Below, one piece after another: positions 9,342 through 16,638 of a DNA stretch of 64,000 bases. This DNA is from Streptomyces camponoticapitis (GTDB lineage: Bacteria > Actinomycetota > Actinomycetes > Streptomycetales > Streptomycetaceae), in NCBI RefSeq assembly GCF_014646115.1, contig NZ_BMMV01000014.1:151957-215956 (forward strand), in the 5' to 3' direction. A program made the translations under genes and the position numbers. The notes beneath the pieces were generated by a model. It worked only from the letters and a program-made list of their open reading frames with translations. It was not told where the DNA came from and did not search any database. Every line of letters starts with the position of its first letter. The first letter of the stretch is position 1.

Positions 9342-9377
9342 CGATGCCCCGGAGACGGTGAAGTCTCCGGGGCATCG
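9342..9377. terminator. Strong hairpin terminator between membrane protein gene and tRNA-Val
   Basis: Perfect 15-bp stem (arms 9342-9356 and 9363-9377), loop ggtgaa, followed by att. It lies downstream of both the plus-strand membrane protein gene and the minus-strand tRNA. Confidence 0.8.
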
Positions 9378-9385
9378 ATTCCGGG

Positions 9386-9457
9386 TGGGCGATACTGGGT
9401 TCGAACCAGTGACCTCTTCGGTGTGAACGAAGCGCTCTCCCACTGAGCTAATCGCCC
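9386..9457 (-). tRNA. tRNA-Val, anticodon CAC (second identical copy)
   Basis: 72 nt, identical base for base to the tRNA at 6180-6251: acceptor GGGCGAT/ATCGCCC, anticodon loop TTCACAC (CAC), no encoded CCA. The two copies bracket the SRPBCC/membrane-protein pair. Confidence 0.96.
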
Positions 9458-9512
9458 GGACGCAGGGCAAACATTACCCCATGTCAGTGGCTCCGCCGGA
9501 CCGCTTCCACGG

Positions 9513-9971
9513 TCACTGGTCGATCTTCCAGGGCATGACGAATCCGAACTTCCACAGGTATATGCCGGCCAGTACGGCCATGATCGCCAGACCGACGCTC
9601 GTCAGGATGACGTTGCGTCTGCGTACCTTCGGATCGAGTGCTTTCTGCGCCGCTTCGGTGACCTTGCGTCGCGTCCACCGGAGCACCAGTTGTGCCCAGA
9701 CGAATTCGGTCGCCCAGATCGCCATACCGCCGAAGATGATGAGCCAGCCGGGACCGGGCAGGGGCAGCAGCACCACGCCCACGCCGACCACCGCGAGCCC
9801 GACGACGAATACGCCGACCTGCCAGCTCATATGGAGCGTCTTCGAACTCTTGATAAAGCCGGGAGCGCGTGAGCCGAGCTCTCGCACCGGCGGCTCCTCA
9901 GTCAATTCCCCCGTGGATTTCACTGTCGTCGGTATGACGACATCCCCCCGCTCGTCACTCTCCGCATGCAT
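9513..9971 (-). CDS. TIGR02611-family membrane protein
   Basis: 152 residues. A charged N-terminal ~50 residues precedes two closely spaced hydrophobic segments with the family hallmark LPLPGPGWLIIFGGMAIWA (about 85-103), then a third helix near the C terminus. This pattern (PGPG within the second helix, followed by E-rich FVWAQ and Arg-rich RWTRRKV) belongs to the small actinobacterial TIGR02611 membrane family of unknown function. The ATG at 9971 is preferred; upstream in-frame sequence does not look coding. It is divergent from ssgB. Confidence 0.82.
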   Translation of the reverse strand: MHAESDERGDVVIPTTVKSTGELTEEPPVRELGSRAPGFIKSSKTLHMSWQVGVFVVGLAVVGVGVVLLPLPGPGWLIIFGGMAIWATEFVWAQLVLRWTRRKVTEAAQKALDPKVRRRNVILTSVGLAIMAVLAGIYLWKFGFVMPWKIDQ

Positions 9972-10076
9972 GACTACCAACCTACCGGACGCCGAGTCGT
10001 CACCGGAATGGCGGCATAAGTCGAAGTTACACACCGCTGTACGAGCTACCTGAAGGATCACAAAACAGACAGAGGG

Positions 10077-10100
10077 GTTTACAACGGCACCGTAGGTGGC
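10077..10100 (+). promoter_or_regulatory. Possible ssgB promoter (alternative sigma-factor type)
   Basis: GTTTAC, then 12 bp, then GGTGGC, about 60 bp before the ssgB ATG. The first element resembles the GTTT -35 of SigB/SigH-type promoters; the -10 match is weak. From memory, ssgB in S. coelicolor is controlled by SigH, which is the only reason for proposing it. Confidence 0.25.
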
Positions 10101-10161
10101 ATGTCGATTTCGCCGACGTGCGAATCCCCGAGCGCACACTGAGCGAAAGGCCCTGGCGCTT

Positions 10162-10575
10162 ATGAACACCACGGTCAGCTGCGAGCTGCACCTGCGCCTC
10201 GTTGTATCGAGCGAGTCCTCACTGCCTGTACCCGCGGGCCTGCGGTATGACACGGCCGATCCTTATGCCGTGCACGCCACCTTCCACACCGGAGCCGAGG
10301 AGACGGTCGAGTGGGTGTTCGCCCGCGACCTTCTGGCCGAGGGGCTGCACAGGCCCACCGGCACAGGCGATGTCCGAGTCTGGCCCTCACGCAGCCAGGG
10401 CCAGGGCGTCGTCTGCATCGCACTCAGCTCCCCCGAAGGAGAGGCCCTGCTGGAGGCACCGGCGCGAGCCCTGGAATCCTTCCTCAAGCGAACCGACGCG
10501 GCGGTGCCACCGGGCACCGAGCATCGCCACTTCGACCTCGACACAGAGTTGTCTCACATCCTGGCCGAGAGCTGA
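10162..10575 (+). CDS. ssgB: Sporulation-specific cell division protein SsgB
   Basis: 137 residues, the exact usual length of SsgB and with the near-invariant SsgB sequence starting MNTTVSCELHLRL and ending SHILAES. SsgB belongs to the SsgA-like (SALP) family found only in morphologically complex actinomycetes. It is known to recruit FtsZ to future sporulation septa in aerial hyphae, working with SsgA. The ATG at 10162 fits this N terminus; an aaagg ribosome binding site lies about 11 bases upstream. The ~190-bp upstream intergenic region is shared with the divergent TIGR02611 gene. This gene is the best single marker that the host sporulates like Streptomyces. Confidence 0.97.
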   Translation: MNTTVSCELHLRLVVSSESSLPVPAGLRYDTADPYAVHATFHTGAEETVEWVFARDLLAEGLHRPTGTGDVRVWPSRSQGQGVVCIALSSPEGEALLEAPARALESFLKRTDAAVPPGTEHRHFDLDTELSHILAES

Positions 10576-10593
10576 GCCAGGCCGACAGCTGCT

Positions 10594-10624
10594 CGGCGCC
10601 GTCCGACTCGGGGAGACGGCGCCG
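10594..10624 (+). terminator. Hairpin downstream of ssgB
   Basis: 10-bp inverted repeat (cggcgccgtc, 11-nt loop, gacggcgccg) 18 bp after the ssgB stop codon. First of two hairpins in this gap. Confidence 0.55.
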
Positions 10625-10650
10625 TGCGGACAACCTCATACGGGCGGGCA

Positions 10651-10692
10651 CCGACGCCGTCGCCGCGGAACCCACCGCGGCGACGGCGTCGG
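10651..10692 (+). terminator. Perfect 18-bp hairpin downstream of ssgB
   Basis: Arms 10651-10668 and 10675-10692 pair without mismatch around a 6-nt loop (aaccca). Probably the main ssgB terminator, insulating it from the CGNR gene that starts at 10775. Confidence 0.7.
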
Positions 10693-10774
10693 CGCGCTCC
10701 GCCGCTTTCCGGACACCCCCTAGGATCTGCGGGACCCGGCGGGCACCGGCCCGCAGCAGGCCAGGGAGCGAATC

Positions 10775-11332
10775 GTGCAGGTCCCCCACGACACCCGCAA
10801 TGCCCTTGAGACCGTCGTCAGTCTCGTGAACACCGTCCCCGAGGCCGACGGCACGGACGGGCTCGCCGACGTCGAGGCCCTGTACGGCTTCGCACAGGCC
10901 CATCGGATGAGCGGGGTCGGTGACCTCGGGCCCCGCGATCTGCGGGCCGTGCGGGACGTGCGTACGCGCTTCGCCGAGGTCTTCGCCGCGGCCGGTCCCC
11001 GCGAGGCGTCCCAGCTGCTGAACGAGCTGGTGGCCGCCGCCGGGACGACCCCGCAGCTGACCGATCACGACGGCTACGACTGGCACGTGCACTACTTCGC
11101 GCCGGACGCGTCGATGGCCGACCATCTGGCCGCCGACTGCGGCATGGCGCTCGCTTTCATCGTGGTGGCGGGCGAACAGGAACGGCTGCGGCGCTGCGAG
11201 GCGCCGGACTGCGGGCACGCCTTCGTCGATCTCTCGCGCAACCGCTCCCGCCGTTACTGCGACAGCCGCACCTGCGGCAACAGACTGCATGTGGCCGCCT
11301 ACCGCGCGCGCCGCAGAGAAGCGGCCGGCTGA
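10775..11332 (+). CDS. CGNR zinc-finger / ABATE-domain protein (putative transcriptional regulator)
   Basis: 185 residues. The N-terminal ~120 residues match the ABATE-type domain (stress-induced regulator-like). The C terminus carries a CGNR zinc finger: RRCEAPDCGHAF, YCDSRTC and CGNR(L) are all present at about residues 139-172, giving four Cys ligands. Such proteins are presumed DNA-binding regulators, common in actinobacteria. The start is GTG at 10775 with an agggag ribosome binding site six bases upstream. The gene ends 3 bp from a convergent small membrane-protein gene. Confidence 0.88.
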   Translation: MQVPHDTRNALETVVSLVNTVPEADGTDGLADVEALYGFAQAHRMSGVGDLGPRDLRAVRDVRTRFAEVFAAAGPREASQLLNELVAAAGTTPQLTDHDGYDWHVHYFAPDASMADHLAADCGMALAFIVVAGEQERLRRCEAPDCGHAFVDLSRNRSRRYCDSRTCGNRLHVAAYRARRREAAG

Positions 11333-11335
11333 GCG

Positions 11336-11488
11336 TCACAGCAGGAACAGATCGTGGATCGCCGCCATCAGCAGGAGGGTGCCGATCACCGTCAGAAAGA
11401 TCATCAACGGCGGCTGGGAGAGCGCGAAGAGACAACCGCGCGGCTCTTCGGTGGGTGCGGGGGTTCGGCCCCGTGAGGTATCGAGCAT
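11336..11488 (-). CDS. 50-residue single-pass membrane peptide
   Basis: Small open frame: MLDTSRGRTPAPTEEPRG, then a Cys, then a hydrophobic helix of about 20 residues (LMIFLTVIGTLLLMAAI) and a short LFLL end. The charged and Pro-rich head, positive-inside pattern and clean single helix look like a real small membrane protein rather than noise. I recall near-identical peptides in other streptomycetes but cannot check this here. No Shine-Dalgarno is seen before the ATG at 11488, so it may be leaderless. It ends 3 bp after the convergent CGNR gene. Confidence 0.6.
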   Translation of the reverse strand: MLDTSRGRTPAPTEEPRGCLFALSQPPLMIFLTVIGTLLLMAAIHDLFLL

Positions 11489-11616
11489 CGCGGGGTGATC
11501 ATGACGCAGGCGAAGGGCAGCCGAACAACCAACACGCGTCCGGGTGAGGCGAGTTCGTCAGATTCCCGGGAAACGTCCAACCCCTGAGACGGTCGGGCCG
11601 CCGGGAGGGCTTCCGG

Positions 11617-12078
11617 TCAGATGCCGTGCTTCTTGAGGATGGCCTCGACATCGCTGAAGTCGTCGCCGGAGTCGGTGCCGCCGGACTTCTTCGCCTTGGC
11701 CGGCCGCGGCTGCGCCGCGGGCGCCGTGGACGCGCCGAGCGAGGGCGCGGAGGCCGCAGGCGCGACCGCTTCGCGCTGCGCAGCCCTGGCCGCCGCCTTG
11801 CGTTCCTTACGGGTGCCGGCTCCGGCGCGTCGCTCCACCATCCGTGTCGTCATGAACAGCAGCCACGAGAATCCGAGGAGTCCGACACCGACCCAGGCGG
11901 TCGGGCTGAACGCCTTGTCGGCGAGCCACTGGACCACCCCGGTCATCACCAGCGCGACCGGTACCAGCGAGTACGCCGCGATCCTGGTCGCGGTGAGGAA
12001 ACGCTTGCGGTAGGCGGTGATCGCCGCGATGCCGAGGCCGGCAGCGGACACCGCGGAACAAATGGTCTCGGCAATCAT
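11617..12078 (-). CDS. Small membrane protein with Ala/Lys-rich tail
   Basis: 153 residues. The first ~80 residues hold three hydrophobic segments; the remainder is a soluble Ala/Arg/Lys/Pro-rich linker ending in an acidic-basic patch (DFSDVEAILKKHGI). The ATG at 12078 has a textbook ggagga ribosome binding site. No enzymatic motif is visible; similar streptomycete proteins are usually annotated as hypothetical or, without good basis, as cellulose synthase-related. The C-terminal peptide looks like a short interaction motif, but that is only a guess. Confidence 0.72.
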   Translation of the reverse strand: MIAETICSAVSAAGLGIAAITAYRKRFLTATRIAAYSLVPVALVMTGVVQWLADKAFSPTAWVGVGLLGFSWLLFMTTRMVERRAGAGTRKERKAAARAAQREAVAPAASAPSLGASTAPAAQPRPAKAKKSGGTDSGDDFSDVEAILKKHGI

Positions 12079-12283
12079 CCGGTCCTCCAGGCGTGCGCGC
12101 CGTCGTCGGTCGTGGTCAGCTCTCGTCCCGTGTCGGCCCGCGCCGACATGTCGACCCTTCCATCCTGCACCCCCCGGCACGGTACGGGCCACGGTGCGGA
12201 GTCACCTCAGGGAGATCTCCGGGGTCCGCCTCCTCCCCAGGTCCCGGTCAGAAGCGCGGGCGGGGACCTGGAAGACTGGGCGC

Positions 12284-12796
12284 ATGAGTGACTCCCCCAC
12301 CGCCGGCCCCGTCGTGCTCGACGTCTGGTGCGAGCTCGAGTGCGTCGACTGCCACACCGCCCTGGCGGACCTGCGCGCGCTGCGGGCGCGCTACGGAGAC
12401 CGGCTCGACATCCGGCTGCGGCACTTCCCCCTGGAGAAGCACCGGCACGCGTTCGCCGCCGCCCAGGCGGCCGAGGAGGCGCTGGAGCAGGGCCAGGGCT
12501 GGCCCTACGCCGAGGCCGTGCTGGCCCGCCACACGGAGCTGGCCGCCCGGGGCGAGCCGCTGCTGGTCGAGGTCGCCCGTGAACTCCGCCTGGACGACGA
12601 GGAGTTCGACACCGCGCTGATCGACGGCCGGCACACCCTGATCGTCGACGCCGACCAGGCCGAGGGCAAGGCGATCGGCGTGACCGGCACGCCCACGTAT
12701 GTCATCGACGGCGAACGGCTCGACGGCGGAAAGAGCCAGGAAGGGCTGCGCGAGCGTATCGAGGAGATCGCGGACCGGCTGCTCGCCGGGGGGTGA
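12284..12796 (+). CDS. DsbA-family (thioredoxin-fold) oxidoreductase-like protein
   Basis: 170 residues, cytoplasmic (no signal peptide). The N-terminal motif DVWCELECVDC replaces the usual DxxCPWC of DsbA/FrnE proteins and contains a CVDC pair, so a CxxC redox site is kept. GTPTYVIDG near residue 145 is the cis-Pro loop expected opposite the active site, and the long helical insert between them fits the DsbA/2-hydroxychromene isomerase fold. It probably acts as a thiol-disulfide reductase or chaperone. The ATG at 12284 starts right before the first beta strand. A terminator hairpin overlaps its stop codon. Confidence 0.82.
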   Translation: MSDSPTAGPVVLDVWCELECVDCHTALADLRALRARYGDRLDIRLRHFPLEKHRHAFAAAQAAEEALEQGQGWPYAEAVLARHTELAARGEPLLVEVARELRLDDEEFDTALIDGRHTLIVDADQAEGKAIGVTGTPTYVIDGERLDGGKSQEGLRERIEEIADRLLAGG

Positions 12797-12820
12797 CACC
12801 CGCTCCCCCGAAGCGGGTGT
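12796..12820. terminator. Bidirectional hairpin between the DsbA-like and GNAT genes
   Basis: 9-bp stem ACACCCGCT / AGCGGGTGT with a 7-nt loop (cccccga). It starts on the last base of the plus-strand gene's stop and lies 17 bp past the minus-strand gene's stop. Confidence 0.7.
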
Positions 12821-12836
12821 GGAGCCCGGGGCCCGC

Positions 12837-13676
12837 TCAGAGCAGCGGTTTGAAGACGTTGTGGTGTGTGGTGGCGTACCCGAGCGATTCGTAGAGACCG
12901 ATCGCCGGGGTGTTGCCCGCGAAGACGTGCAGGCCGAGCATGCCCGCGCCCGTACGGTGGACGATCCGCTCGGCGTGCAGCATCAGCGCGCGGCCGTAGC
13001 CCTTGCCGCGCTTCTCCGCCTCCACCTCCACGTCGTAGACGAAGGGGATCTCCTGGCCGGGGGCGATCTCCCGGCTGCCCACCCAGACGTGTCCGACGAC
13101 GTCCTCGTCGTGGACCAGTACCTCGATCCGGGTGCCGGGGGTGGCCAGGCCCTCGGAGAGGTTGTCGGCGCGGCTGGCCTCGGCCTTGGCGCGGGCCTGT
13201 TCAGGCGGCAGGCCCCGGTCGATCCAGCTCTGCCGGAAGCCTTCGAACAAGCGCTTTTCCCAGACCGCGTACTCCGCCTCGTCCATCGGTCTGCCGCTGA
13301 CACCGGGCCGCGGGACCGGGGGCTCCTGGGCGAGCTCCTTGACCATGTTCCTGCTGCGCTCGGTGTAGCCCAGGGTCTCCAGCAGGGGCCGTACGCCGTC
13401 GGCCTCGGCCGGGACGGAGGCGACCACCTGGCCGCAGCCCCAGCCGCGGAGCACCTCCTCGGCGGCCAGCGCGGCGATCGTGCCACGGCCCCGGCGCCGG
13501 TCGGCCTCGCCGATCCGCAGCCGGCGCAGGACCCCCGCCGGGGTGCCGAAGGCACCGTCCATGGCGAGTTCGATCACGCCCACGGGGCGGCTGTTGTCAC
13601 ACACGTCGTAGGTGCGTGACTTCATTGCGTCATCGGTCTGCTGAAGCGGCCCGGTCGGCCGCAGAGTGGTGGTCAT
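12837..13676 (-). CDS. Two-domain GNAT acetyltransferase
   Basis: 279 residues. It contains two GNAT folds: an N-terminal half with an acetyl-CoA loop-like RRRGRGTIAA, and a C-terminal half with the clearer motif A EKRGKGYGRALM and a following GLHVFAGNTPAIGLYESLGY (motif B-like). Tandem-GNAT proteins of this kind transfer acetyl groups to small molecules or peptides; the substrate is unknown. I chose MTTTLRP at 13676 because homologues I recall start there; two further in-frame ATGs lie up to 12 codons upstream and no start has a clear ribosome binding site. Confidence 0.82.
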   Translation of the reverse strand: MTTTLRPTGPLQQTDDAMKSRTYDVCDNSRPVGVIELAMDGAFGTPAGVLRRLRIGEADRRRGRGTIAALAAEEVLRGWGCGQVVASVPAEADGVRPLLETLGYTERSRNMVKELAQEPPVPRPGVSGRPMDEAEYAVWEKRLFEGFRQSWIDRGLPPEQARAKAEASRADNLSEGLATPGTRIEVLVHDEDVVGHVWVGSREIAPGQEIPFVYDVEVEAEKRGKGYGRALMLHAERIVHRTGAGMLGLHVFAGNTPAIGLYESLGYATTHHNVFKPLL

Positions 13677-13718
13677 CGGAGGAGTTGTACCCATCTCAGG
13701 GGTACGCGTCATCAGGTT

Positions 13719-14540
13719 TTACGGATCCAGGTCGCTCGCCGCGCGCTCGTCGAAGACGCGCATGGCCTTGGCGGTGACCGGGCCGGGGGCGCCGGGCAGT
13801 TCACGGCCGTCGAGGCGGTGGACGGCCTGCACGTCGCGCAGCGACGAGGTCACGAAGATCTCGTCGGCCCGGTCGAGCACGTCGAACGGCATCCGCGTCT
13901 CATGGGCCCCGCACCACTCCACCGTCAGCGCCCGGGTGATACCGGCCAGACAGCCCGAGGAGACGGGCGGGGTGTGCAGCTGCCCGTCGAGTACGACGAA
14001 GACGTTGGAGCCCGTGCCCTCGCACAGGTCCCCGACGGTGTTGGCGAACAGCGCCTCGGAGGCATCCTGTTCGCGGGCCCGGGCGAGGGCGACGACGTTC
14101 TCGGCGTACGACGTGGTCTTGAGCCCGGTCACGGCGCCGCGTTCGTTGCGGGTCCAGGGGACGGTGATCACCGCGGTGGTGTCCGGGCGGCGCGTCGTCT
14201 CCCCGACGGCCACGACCAGCGTCGGCCCGGTGTCACCACGGTCCGAGCCGAGCGGCGAGAGACCGCCGGTGTACGTGATGCGCAGCCGGCCCATCGGAAC
14301 GGGATCGGCCTCCAGGACCGCGGCGCACGCCGCGCGCACCTCGTCGTGGTCGGGATCGGGCAGTCCGAGACCGCGCGCCGAGCGGGTCAGCCGCTCCAGA
14401 TGCCGGGTGAGGGCGAAGGTCCGGCCCTGGACCGTCTTCACCGTCTCGAAGATTCCGTCGCCCACCGTCAGCCCGTGGTCGAGCACGGACACCTGTGCGG
14501 CATCGGCCGCCCGCAGTCCGCCGTTGACCCAGATCATCAT
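13719..14540 (-). CDS. pabC: 4-amino-4-deoxychorismate lyase (class IV aminotransferase fold)
   Basis: 273 residues. A PLP-dependent class IV fold protein: VLDHGLTVGDGIFET is the family N-terminal signature, GLKTTSYAENV holds the PLP-binding Lys, and LCEGTGSNVFVV is the conserved core motif. Paired with the gene upstream it converts aminodeoxychorismate to para-aminobenzoate and pyruvate in folate synthesis. The ATG directly follows the TAG of pabB (0-bp gap), so translation is coupled. A branched-chain or D-amino-acid aminotransferase is the alternative by fold, but the neighbour decides for PabC. Confidence 0.9.
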   Translation of the reverse strand: MMIWVNGGLRAADAAQVSVLDHGLTVGDGIFETVKTVQGRTFALTRHLERLTRSARGLGLPDPDHDEVRAACAAVLEADPVPMGRLRITYTGGLSPLGSDRGDTGPTLVVAVGETTRRPDTTAVITVPWTRNERGAVTGLKTTSYAENVVALARAREQDASEALFANTVGDLCEGTGSNVFVVLDGQLHTPPVSSGCLAGITRALTVEWCGAHETRMPFDVLDRADEIFVTSSLRDVQAVHRLDGRELPGAPGPVTAKAMRVFDERAASDLDP

Positions 14541-15596
14541 CTACCCGGTCCTTCCCGTCGCCTCGTACACTCCCGACGCTACCGCCAGCAGCCGCGAAGC
14601 CTTGAGCTCCGTCTCCCGCCATTCACGCTCGGGGTCGGACCCCCAGGTGATGCCCGCGCCGGTGCCGAAGCGGACGACGGGCCCCCGCGCCGGGTCGCGC
14701 TCTATCCAGAACGTCCTTATCCCGACGGCGAGTTCGGCCGTGCCACGGTCGGCGTCCACCCAGCCGACCGCGCCGCAGTACGGCCCGCGAGGGGCGGTCT
14801 CCAGCTCCTCGATGATCTTCAAAGCGCTGGATTTCGGCGCGCCGGTGACCGACCCGGGCGGGAATGTCGCAACCAGCAGCTCCGGCCAGCCCGCGCCATC
14901 GGCGAGCTCGCCGCGTACCGACGACACGAGATGGACGAGGCCGGGATGGGGCTCGACGGCGCAGAGGGACGGCACGGTCACCGATCCGGTGGCGCAGACA
15001 CGGCCCAGGTCGTTGCGGACGAGGTCCACGATCATCACGTTCTCGGCGTGGTCCTTCTCCAGCAGGTCGGCGGCGGTCCGGCCGGTGCCCTTGATCGGCC
15101 CGGACTCCACGGTACGGCCGGTGCGGCGGAGGTAGAGCTCCGGGGACGCGGTGGCGATCTCCACGCCGTGCGCGGGGAGCCGGATCGTACCGGCGTACGG
15201 GGCGGGGTTGCCGCGCGCCAGAAGGGCGGTCAGCGCGTCGACGTCGGCCGCGGCCGGGTCGGGCAGCGGCGCCGTCATGACCCGGCAGAGGTTCGCCTGG
15301 TAGACCTCGCCGGCGGCGATGAGTTCACGCACGCGCCGTACGCCGGAGACGTACGCGGTCCGGTCGAGCGAGGACGTCCAGTCGCCCGGCCCGGGACCCC
15401 GCCACCGTCCGGGGACGGGCGAGGGCACCGGTTCACGGCGGACGTCGCCGAACCGGGCGCAGGTCAGGCGGCCTTCGAAGTCCATGGCGACGGCCCAGAA
15501 GCCGGTGGAGTCCAGGGCTTCCGGGTCGCGGGTGACATCGCGCAGATCGGTGGCGAGAAGATCACCGAAGCGGGCCAGCGGAGGAAGGTCGTGCAC
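14541..15596 (-). CDS. pabB: Aminodeoxychorismate synthase component I (chorismate-binding)
   Basis: 351 residues, a compact chorismate-utilising enzyme without a glutamine amidotransferase domain. VESGPIKGTGRT contains the PIKGT motif with the Lys that distinguishes PabB; DHAENVMIVDLVRNDLGRV, TFPPGSVTGAPK and GAGITWGSDPE are canonical chorismate-binding motifs. It catalyses amination of chorismate to 4-amino-4-deoxychorismate; the glutaminase partner (PabA) is not in the window. The start is GTG at 15596, chosen as the first in-frame start with family-like sequence; no clear ribosome binding site. Directly upstream of pabC. Confidence 0.9.
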   Translation of the reverse strand: MHDLPPLARFGDLLATDLRDVTRDPEALDSTGFWAVAMDFEGRLTCARFGDVRREPVPSPVPGRWRGPGPGDWTSSLDRTAYVSGVRRVRELIAAGEVYQANLCRVMTAPLPDPAAADVDALTALLARGNPAPYAGTIRLPAHGVEIATASPELYLRRTGRTVESGPIKGTGRTAADLLEKDHAENVMIVDLVRNDLGRVCATGSVTVPSLCAVEPHPGLVHLVSSVRGELADGAGWPELLVATFPPGSVTGAPKSSALKIIEELETAPRGPYCGAVGWVDADRGTAELAVGIRTFWIERDPARGPVVRFGTGAGITWGSDPEREWRETELKASRLLAVASGVYEATGRTG

Positions 15597-15704
15597 GATG
15601 GTGAGTCTAGGGCGGGTGGTCCGAGACGCCGCGAACGTGTCACGACGGCGGTGGTGAAGGTGCCGCAGCGTGAACGCACGGCAGCACGCTGCACAAACGC
15701 GTTT

Positions 15705-15732
15705 TTGTACTGGCCCCGTAATCCGCTAGAGT
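15705..15732 (+). promoter_or_regulatory. Promoter of the tRNA operon
   Basis: TTGTAC, 16 bp, TAGAGT: a good match to the housekeeping SigA/HrdB consensus, ending 44 bp before the tRNA-Gly gene. Expected transcription start is about 15739. Confidence 0.6.
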
Positions 15733-15776
15733 TCACCACGTCGCCGGGCCGCGCAGTAGGGACCGGGAAACGGCAC

Positions 15777-15849
15777 GCGGACGTAGCTCAGTTGGTAGAG
15801 CGCAACCTTGCCAAGGTTGAGGTCGCCAGTTCGAACCTGGTCGTCCGCT
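15777..15849 (+). tRNA. tRNA-Gly, anticodon GCC
   Basis: 73-nt cloverleaf. Acceptor GCGGACG/CGTCCGC, discriminator T. Anticodon stem caacc/ggttg encloses TTGCCAA, anticodon GCC. First gene of a five-tRNA operon. Confidence 0.96.
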
Positions 15850-15884
15850 CGAGATGGGGGATCCCTTCCCGCCCCCGTACTCCT

Positions 15885-15958
15885 GGTGGAGTGGCCGAGA
15901 GGCGAGGCAACGGCCTGCAAAGCCGTCTACACGGGTTCAAATCCCGTCTCCACCTCCA
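15885..15958 (+). tRNA. tRNA-Cys, anticodon GCA
   Basis: Acceptor GGTGGAG/CTCCACC, discriminator T (normal for tRNA-Cys). Anticodon stem acggc/gccgt encloses CTGCAAA, anticodon GCA. Unlike its neighbours, the 3' CCA is encoded (15956-15958). Confidence 0.95.
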
Positions 15959-15959
15959 A

Positions 15960-16031
15960 GGACGATTAGCTCAGCGGGAGAGCGCTTCCCTGACACGGAA
16001 GAGGTCACTGGTTCAATCCCAGTATCGTCCA
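15960..16031 (+). tRNA. tRNA-Val, anticodon GAC (copy 1)
   Basis: 72 nt. Acceptor GGACGAT/ATCGTCC, discriminator A. Anticodon stem cttcc/ggaag encloses CTGACAC, anticodon GAC. It begins one base after the CCA of tRNA-Cys. Body identical to copies 2 and 3; only acceptor positions 2-3 and 70-71 differ. Confidence 0.96.
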
Positions 16032-16051
16032 CTGGATCCACTTGGATTCCC

Positions 16052-16123
16052 GCGCGATTAGCTCAGCGGGAGAGCGCTTCCCTGACACGGAAGAGGTCAC
16101 TGGTTCAATCCCAGTATCGCGCA
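16052..16123 (+). tRNA. tRNA-Val, anticodon GAC (copy 2)
   Basis: 72 nt. Acceptor GCGCGAT/ATCGCGC, otherwise the same as copy 1; anticodon GAC. Confidence 0.96.
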
Positions 16124-16146
16124 CGCAGTACACGCGGGGTCACCCT

Positions 16147-16218
16147 GCGCGATTAGCTCAGCGGGAGAGCGCTTCCCTGACACGGAAGAGGTCACTGGTT
16201 CAATCCCAGTATCGCGCA
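16147..16218 (+). tRNA. tRNA-Val, anticodon GAC (copy 3)
   Basis: 72 nt, identical to copy 2 including acceptor GCGCGAT/ATCGCGC. Last gene of the operon; a terminator hairpin follows 6 bp later. Confidence 0.96.
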
Positions 16219-16224
16219 CAGCCC

Positions 16225-16255
16225 GAAGCCCCCGGCCTCTCCGGCCGGGGGCTTC
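16225..16255 (+). terminator. Terminator of the tRNA operon
   Basis: Perfect 13-bp stem, gaagcccccggcc / ggccgggggcttc, loop tctcc, just after the third tRNA-Val. It also lies past the stop of the convergent zinc-ribbon gene. Confidence 0.85.
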
Positions 16256-16273
16256 GTCGTGCCCGGGGCTCAC

Positions 16274-16570
16274 TCAGGAGGAGAAGAGCATCCGGCCGAA
16301 GCCCTTCTGACGGTGGTGCCCGCCGTGGCCGCCGTGGTGGCCGCCGCCGTGCGGCGCGCCCCACGCGGGAGCCGGCGCCGCCTGCGGGGGGTACCCGCCG
16401 GGCGCCGCGGGCGGCGGCGGGGCCTGCTGTCCCCACTGCGCCTCAAGACGGGTGAGGGACTCCAGCTCGCCGTAGTCGAGGAAGATCCCACGGCAGCCGC
16501 TGCACTGCTCTATCTGGACACCGTTGCGGTTGTAGGTATGCATCGCTGCATGACACTTGGGGCACTGCAT
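16274..16570 (-). CDS. zf-TFIIB zinc-ribbon protein with His/Gly-rich tail
   Basis: 98 residues. The N-terminal zinc ribbon has CPKC at residues 3-6 and CSGC at about 23-26 followed by GIFLDYGELESL, the zf-TFIIB signature. The rest is Pro/Ala-rich and then a His/Gly-rich run (GGGHHGGHGGHH), possibly metal-binding. Function unknown; related proteins are small cytoplasmic zinc-binding proteins. The ATG at 16570 has a gaggag ribosome binding site about 11 bases upstream. It is same-strand with the kinase-like gene 68 bp upstream and may be co-transcribed with it. Confidence 0.85.
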   Translation of the reverse strand: MQCPKCHAAMHTYNRNGVQIEQCSGCRGIFLDYGELESLTRLEAQWGQQAPPPPAAPGGYPPQAAPAPAWGAPHGGGHHGGHGGHHRQKGFGRMLFSS

Positions 16571-16638
16571 TGATCGGCTCAGCTCCTCGCCGTTCGGTCG
16601 GCTTCGCCGGAATGCCTCCCGGCGACGGTCCGTTCACC

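Noticed and set aside
6623..9426. Long open frames antisense or out of phase with the 6839 membrane-protein gene (about 880-890 codons)
   Set aside because: In very GC-rich DNA the third-position bias leaves long stop-free shadow frames. These peptides are Arg/Pro/Gly-rich with no fold or membrane pattern, while the plus-strand product is a coherent polytopic protein.
15464..15739. A minus-strand 91-codon frame over the start of pabB
   Set aside because: It is a shifted copy of the pabB frame with Ser/Pro/Arg-rich composition, not an independent gene.
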